DNA from: Petrimonas sp. IBARAKI
GTDB lineage: Bacteria > Bacteroidota > Bacteroidia > Bacteroidales > Dysgonomonadaceae
DNA length: 64,000 nucleotides
Direction of reading: 5' to 3'
Assembly: GCA_002356435.2 (NCBI GenBank)
Contig: AP018040.2
Span: 3,410,001-3,474,000, forward strand
Shown one piece after another: positions 60,230-64,000 of this stretch (positions are counted from its first letter, which is position 1; each line of letters opens with the position of its first letter). Below the pieces are notes generated by a model. That model saw nothing but the letters and a program-made list of their open reading frames with translations. It searched no databases and was not told where the DNA came from. A program made the translations under genes and the position numbers.

Positions 60230-61243
60230 TTAATTAACTGCTTCAAAAGTGAGTATTGCAGCAGAAGTACTCAGTGCTATCAGTGGATCCTGGCTGATTA
60301 TCGCTTTAGGGTCCAGTGTCATGAACATCACCAGCCGCATGGTGCTGTTTTTTATCTCCTGAACAATAACCTTGCGGTGGAAATCCCTGATTCCTATAAA
60401 ATCACCGGTTCCCGGAAAGTCAATAGTCATTACCCCCGGATAGGTAACTACGGGAACTCCGTCAGGACGGACTCCAGTAGCAAAACCCGGAACCGTAGGG
60501 ACGGCAAGATCTTCACTTTCGTTGAATACAAATGTAGCGTCTTCCCGGGGAGTACAGGTGGTCATTGCAAAGACATCCTGTCCAAACACGGCTTCTCCCC
60601 CCGTCTTTGTAATCTGGGCTAATCCCGACTGTTGCAAGATCATCGCATAGACAATACCCCCAAAAGAGGAACCATCTGTAGGGGTATGCCTATAACCACC
60701 ATCGTGGTAAAAGGTGTACTCATCGTTATAGGCTTCCGGAAGTCCGACAAATACACTAAAAGCTCCTGCGGGCAACGATGGAATATCTTCATCGAGCAAC
60801 GAAAATGCTATGTCTGAGTTTACCAACTTATCATTAACGGTATGCGACTGTGTCAACCTCCAGGTCTTGCCATTGTACCCTTCAGCGGTATGATCTCCCG
60901 TTAGCAGGGCATAGGGAGTGAGCGCAACCGCCAAACTCACTTGCGCGGTTACTGAATTGCCAATCTTGTCTTTTGCCGTTAATTTTGCCATGTAATACCC
61001 CCCCTCCCCATACACATGCACGGGATCTTTTTCGTTGCTGGTATTTCCGTCTCCAAAATTCCACTCCCAGCTTACCGCACTGTGGGTGAGCGCTGTGAAT
61101 GCTGCCTGTTTCCCGTCTATACTGTGGAAAATCAAGGCAGAAAGCGGTAAGTCATCCCCTGTCTCTTCACTTGAACACGATGAGGAAAAAAAGGCCGTCA
61201 TGCACAGAAAGAGAGAGGTTAAGTACAAAAAACGTGTTTTCAT
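60230..61243 (-). CDS. PKD-domain surface lipoprotein
   Basis: A 337-residue lipoprotein (lipobox SSSC, Cys23). One PKD domain covers about 33-110, with the hallmark WEWNFGDGNTSNEKDPVHVY. The remaining 220 residues show beta segments such as NGKTWRLTQSHTV and no known catalytic motif. Lying directly upstream of susC, it may be a surface glycan-binding protein of the locus (SusE/F position). I chose the ATG at 61243 over the TTG at 61264. Confidence 0.78.
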   Translation of the reverse strand: MKTRFLYLTSLFLCMTAFFSSSCSSEETGDDLPLSALIFHSIDGKQAAFTALTHSAVSWEWNFGDGNTSNEKDPVHVYGEGGYYMAKLTAKDKIGNSVTAQVSLAVALTPYALLTGDHTAEGYNGKTWRLTQSHTVNDKLVNSDIAFSLLDEDIPSLPAGAFSVFVGLPEAYNDEYTFYHDGGYRHTPTDGSSFGGIVYAMILQQSGLAQITKTGGEAVFGQDVFAMTTCTPREDATFVFNESEDLAVPTVPGFATGVRPDGVPVVTYPGVMTIDFPGTGDFIGIRDFHRKVIVQEIKNSTMRLVMFMTLDPKAIISQDPLIALSTSAAILTFEAVN

Positions 61244-61373
61244 AAAAACTTCTTTACTGATCAATTTTGATTAACTTAAATTCGTTTTAATCCATTCGCC
61301 AATAACTACAATGCCGTTTCTACAGTATCACTCTCGGATTATTGTTAATCCAGGTTTATCCATTTTTTTCGGA

Positions 61374-62285
61374 TCACTCACAGATCCTCATAATCTTTTC
61401 CAGGGCAGTTTTAACTTGCCCGTATTGCTGCCCGCTGAATTTTTTAAAAGGGGAAGCTATAAAACCGTTGCAAATTCCCAGTATCTCCAATGAACATTTC
61501 AATCCTTTCAGGTAACTGGAACCATTTTCATCAACAGTATAAAGGGTAGAAGAGATATTCATTATTTTGGCCTGCAGGTTTCTTACCACCTCGATGTCAT
61601 TTGCTACAGCAGCATGATACAAGTCCACGTACAACCGTGGAAAAATATTTGCTCCTCCGTTAACTCCTCCGTCAGCACCCAGCAAAACCATTTCGGCTGT
61701 CATTTCTTCCGGTCCCACAAATATTGAAAAATTTTCACAGTTACGCATCTCGTGTATAACCCGCTGGAGATAAGGCGCGTTACCCGAGCTGTCCTTAAAC
61801 CCTACCACACGGGGATTTTCGGCTATTCTCTTTATCGTTTTGGGGTCAAAGCTTATCTTGGTGTTTACAGGCATATTGTACAGGTATAGCGGTAGATTTA
61901 ACTGGGGTACCAGCGATTCATAGTATTCTGCCAATTCCGTCTGATCCATGACAAAATAAAACGGAGGGGTGGAAACTACTGCATCTGCACTGAAACTAGC
62001 TGCTGTTTCAGCCAACCGGATACTTTCCGTAATGGAAGTATCTGAAATACCGACCAGCAGGGGCACTCTTTTTCGTATCAACCTGCTCGACTGACGAATC
62101 ATTTCAATTCGGAGATTGATGGCCAGGTTTGAGGCTTCTCCTGTTGTCCCCAAAATAAAAATGCCGTGTACACCACCCGATATCACGTGTTCAATCAATC
62201 TCTCCAAACCGGCAATATCCAGGGTGTTGTTGTCGATAAGCGGAGTTACAAGTGGGGTTACTATTCCCTGAACAATTTTTCTCAT
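61374..62285 (-). CDS. DHDPS/N-acetylneuraminate lyase family aldolase
   Basis: A 303-residue class I aldolase from the ATG at 62285 (a GTG lies 48 bases earlier). The active-site features are present: GTTGE at 46-50, Tyr136 in LYLYNMPV, and Schiff-base Lys164 in VGFKDSSGN. The family includes dihydrodipicolinate synthase, N-acetylneuraminate lyase, and 2-keto-3-deoxy sugar-acid aldolases. In this locus a sialic acid or keto-deoxy-uronate cleaving role is more likely than lysine synthesis, but the residues do not settle it. It lies 131 bases downstream of the membrane protein gene. Confidence 0.88.
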   Translation of the reverse strand: MRKIVQGIVTPLVTPLIDNNTLDIAGLERLIEHVISGGVHGIFILGTTGEASNLAINLRIEMIRQSSRLIRKRVPLLVGISDTSITESIRLAETAASFSADAVVSTPPFYFVMDQTELAEYYESLVPQLNLPLYLYNMPVNTKISFDPKTIKRIAENPRVVGFKDSSGNAPYLQRVIHEMRNCENFSIFVGPEEMTAEMVLLGADGGVNGGANIFPRLYVDLYHAAVANDIEVVRNLQAKIMNISSTLYTVDENGSSYLKGLKCSLEILGICNGFIASPFKKFSGQQYGQVKTALEKIMRICE

Positions 62286-62416
62286 ATGATTTAAATTATT
62301 TATTTTCAAATTATAAGCAAGACATTTACTCACTTCAGCATAACAGGAGTAAACCAGCCTTAGGCTCCTTTCATGTATCTAAACTTTTAGTTGTGTAAAA
62401 AATTGTTCGCATGAAT

Positions 62417-63694
62417 TTAGAAACGATTTTGTGTTCCCGGCAATCCCTCGTGGAGATTAACTGCAATAAACGACATGACCGTAATAAAAAGTATCACTGC
62501 GACAAGCACCTTGAAGAGTTTCCGGGAGTCAACCTGTAACAAAGGATGTGATGAAAAAGGACTTCCCTGTATTCGTGTCAACATCAGTATCACAATTAAA
62601 TTGACAACATAGAGGTGAATATTCAATGCTGCTTTTCCGCTCATCAGTCCGTTGATGATGTATCCAAAAAGAATGTATACTGAGAAGTAGACGATAAAAA
62701 CAAAACGTATGTCTCCTACATTGAACCCTGTATGGACTTTTTTCAACCTATATCCGATCAAAGCTGCCGATATAACCAAGATAATCAGTGAGGATATGCT
62801 GCTTATTTTGCCGGTCAGTTCAGGTTGCACAACCTCAGCTCCCGTTCTAAACCGCTCGATAACAGGATCAAACGAAAGAGATTGCTGAAATACAACGAAA
62901 GGTATAACCAGAAACACCAGCACAAATGCCACTCTGTTTTCCCATGCTTTAACCGGAGAAACGGTTTGGGGCCACACTGAGGTAAAAATACCGTAGGCAA
63001 GGGCAATCCCTCCAAAAAATCCGATACTGTACTCCATGACATTCCACATATTAAACGGAATCTCCGCGACCATTCCAACAATTTGTAGAAAGTTTCCGAA
63101 AGCAAAGCCAAACCCTGTGCCGATACCGGTAATCAACGATATCCTGGTCGTTGCCGGAAATCCCTTTCGGGCAGTGTACCACAAAAAAGCAAGCGCAGCT
63201 CCCAGGCAAATGGCCCAGGCTTCCGAACGGGGAGGGGTCATTAACCATTCGAGTTGTTGAATCAAGAGCCCGTAAACGATTAGTCCTCCCATGCCCATTT
63301 GAGCAAAAAGGACTCCCCACTCCACCTTTCTCTCTTTCGAGGATTCCAGGGAAAGCCCCGTCAAACCTCCCCCCAATACCCCAAACAGTGTTCCGATAGC
63401 AAACAGCATCGTCAATCCGTATAAGGCATTTGGATAATTATTGCTCATACCGTAACCCACAACAAGACCGTAACTTATCATTCCTGTAATACCCCACCCG
63501 ACAGATGCTGCAAGCACTGTCGGCAACATTTTGCTGTACCAGTCTTTACGCCTCGAAACCAAGATCAGGCCCAGAGTGGCTATGCCACCTGCCCATGCTG
63601 CTCCCTGCTCATGTCCAAAGTGACCGCGGACTGCCCACGCAGTCCCCAGCGTCATCCCAACCATCAGTATATGCAATGCTTGATTTTTATTCAT
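62417..63694 (-). CDS. Polytopic membrane protein, unknown
   Basis: A 425-residue protein with roughly 12 membrane helices and an N-terminal glycine-rich helix pair (TLGTAWAVRGHFGHEQGAAWAG). There is a conserved-looking FGFAFGNFLQIVGM segment near the middle. I do not recognise the family, though the layout resembles a transporter or acyltransferase. It is the first gene after the LacI regulator, so it may import a product or modify sugars. Confidence 0.72.
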   Translation of the reverse strand: MNKNQALHILMVGMTLGTAWAVRGHFGHEQGAAWAGGIATLGLILVSRRKDWYSKMLPTVLAASVGWGITGMISYGLVVGYGMSNNYPNALYGLTMLFAIGTLFGVLGGGLTGLSLESSKERKVEWGVLFAQMGMGGLIVYGLLIQQLEWLMTPPRSEAWAICLGAALAFLWYTARKGFPATTRISLITGIGTGFGFAFGNFLQIVGMVAEIPFNMWNVMEYSIGFFGGIALAYGIFTSVWPQTVSPVKAWENRVAFVLVFLVIPFVVFQQSLSFDPVIERFRTGAEVVQPELTGKISSISSLIILVISAALIGYRLKKVHTGFNVGDIRFVFIVYFSVYILFGYIINGLMSGKAALNIHLYVVNLIVILMLTRIQGSPFSSHPLLQVDSRKLFKVLVAVILFITVMSFIAVNLHEGLPGTQNRF

Positions 63695-63887
63695 TGTTCA
63701 ATTCATTGTTTTCTTCTTATTCGTTCTGTCATCCAGTGCCTCTTCTTATTATCTTTTTAATCGCAGAAATGCTAAAACGATTCAGCTATGTGGTAAAAAA
63801 ACAACATGACTTCCAAACCCTTCAGGTACAAAAAAATAAAAATAATGTTACCAATCCTATACGTTTTTATTAAGAAAAAATTAAGTT

Positions 63888-64000
63888 TTATACGTTATCC
63901 ATTTTGATGGATGAATGCTGTATAATCAGTTCCGGTTCGATAAACGTCTTGGAAAACTTACGGTTCTCCCCATATTTTATCTTATCTATCAAGGTATTAA
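63888..64000 (-). CDS. LacI-family regulator, C-terminal end only
   Basis: Thirty-six codons plus a stop at 63888-63890 are open to the window edge. They read TLIDKIKYGENRKFSKTF and then IEPELIIQHSSI, which is the typical C-terminus of LacI/GalR regulators (helix, then PxELIIRxSS). The gene is on the same strand and just upstream of the whole cluster, so it is a likely regulator of the locus. Only the end is visible, so confidence in the exact family is moderate. The gap 63695-63887 shows no other gene. Confidence 0.65.
   Translation of the reverse strand, partial: NTLIDKIKYGENRKFSKTFIEPELIIQHSSIKMDNV

Noticed and set aside
62334-62416. Possible promoter before the aldolase gene
   Set aside because: TATAATTTG is one base out of register with TAnnTTTG and a GGAGCC/GGCTCC-like stem nearby is too weak to call.

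Overview
The window looks like chromosomal DNA of a bacterium of the phylum Bacteroidota, most likely order Bacteroidales (a Dysgonomonadaceae/Porphyromonadaceae-like genus is my guess). The signs are a SusC/SusD pair, lipoproteins with Bacteroidota-style leaders, scarce Shine-Dalgarno sequences, and many -7 promoter boxes of the Bacteroidota form TAnnTTTG just upstream of chosen starts. I see no insertion sequence, phage gene, integrase or CRISPR array.

Left part (1-18.2 kb): mostly housekeeping. It holds a cation/proton antiporter running off the left edge, divergent from a UvrA-type protein; a small three-gene membrane/lipoprotein operon; a dGTPase; and a five-gene run of a PurF-like amidotransferase, PhoH-like ATPase, purC, ubiE/menG and aroE. 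The aroE reading frame is broken at a run of seven G. A secreted protein with two tandem repeats follows, then a hybrid histidine kinase facing an NtrC-type regulator, and an M24 peptidase.

Middle part (18.2-42 kb): a complete rRNA operon on the minus strand (16S, tRNA-Ile, tRNA-Ala, 23S, 5S) with a recognisable promoter, boxA-like leader, processing stems and terminator. Then come a lipid-exporter-type ABC protein, a membrane-bound nucleotide-sugar dehydratase, 5-FTHF cyclo-ligase, a C-terminal processing protease, dCMP deaminase, nadC, rlmH, a secreted alpha/beta hydrolase, and a four-gene efflux operon (ATPase, adaptor, permease, TolC) divergent from a MarR regulator. AlkD-like, PepE and NhaA genes follow. 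A 52-codon gene with its own promoter box and ribosome binding site lies at 41737-41895.

Right part (42.1-64 kb): every gene is on the minus strand. Read in transcription order, they are a LacI-type regulator (cut by the window edge), a polytopic membrane protein, a DHDPS/NanA-family lyase, a PKD lipoprotein, SusC, SusD, a large lipoprotein of unknown function, a PhoPQ-activated (PqaA)-like protein, a ChbG/YdjC-type deacetylase, a neutral-ceramidase-like protein, an unrecognised glycosidase-like protein, a BNR propeller protein, a sodium:solute symporter and a serine-type sulfatase. This is a polysaccharide- or glycoconjugate-utilisation locus of unusual composition. The substrate cannot be read from the sequence; a sulfated or sialylated glycolipid, or a sulfated uronate-rich glycan, are the two hypotheses I consider. 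This locus is the best candidate here for an undescribed system.
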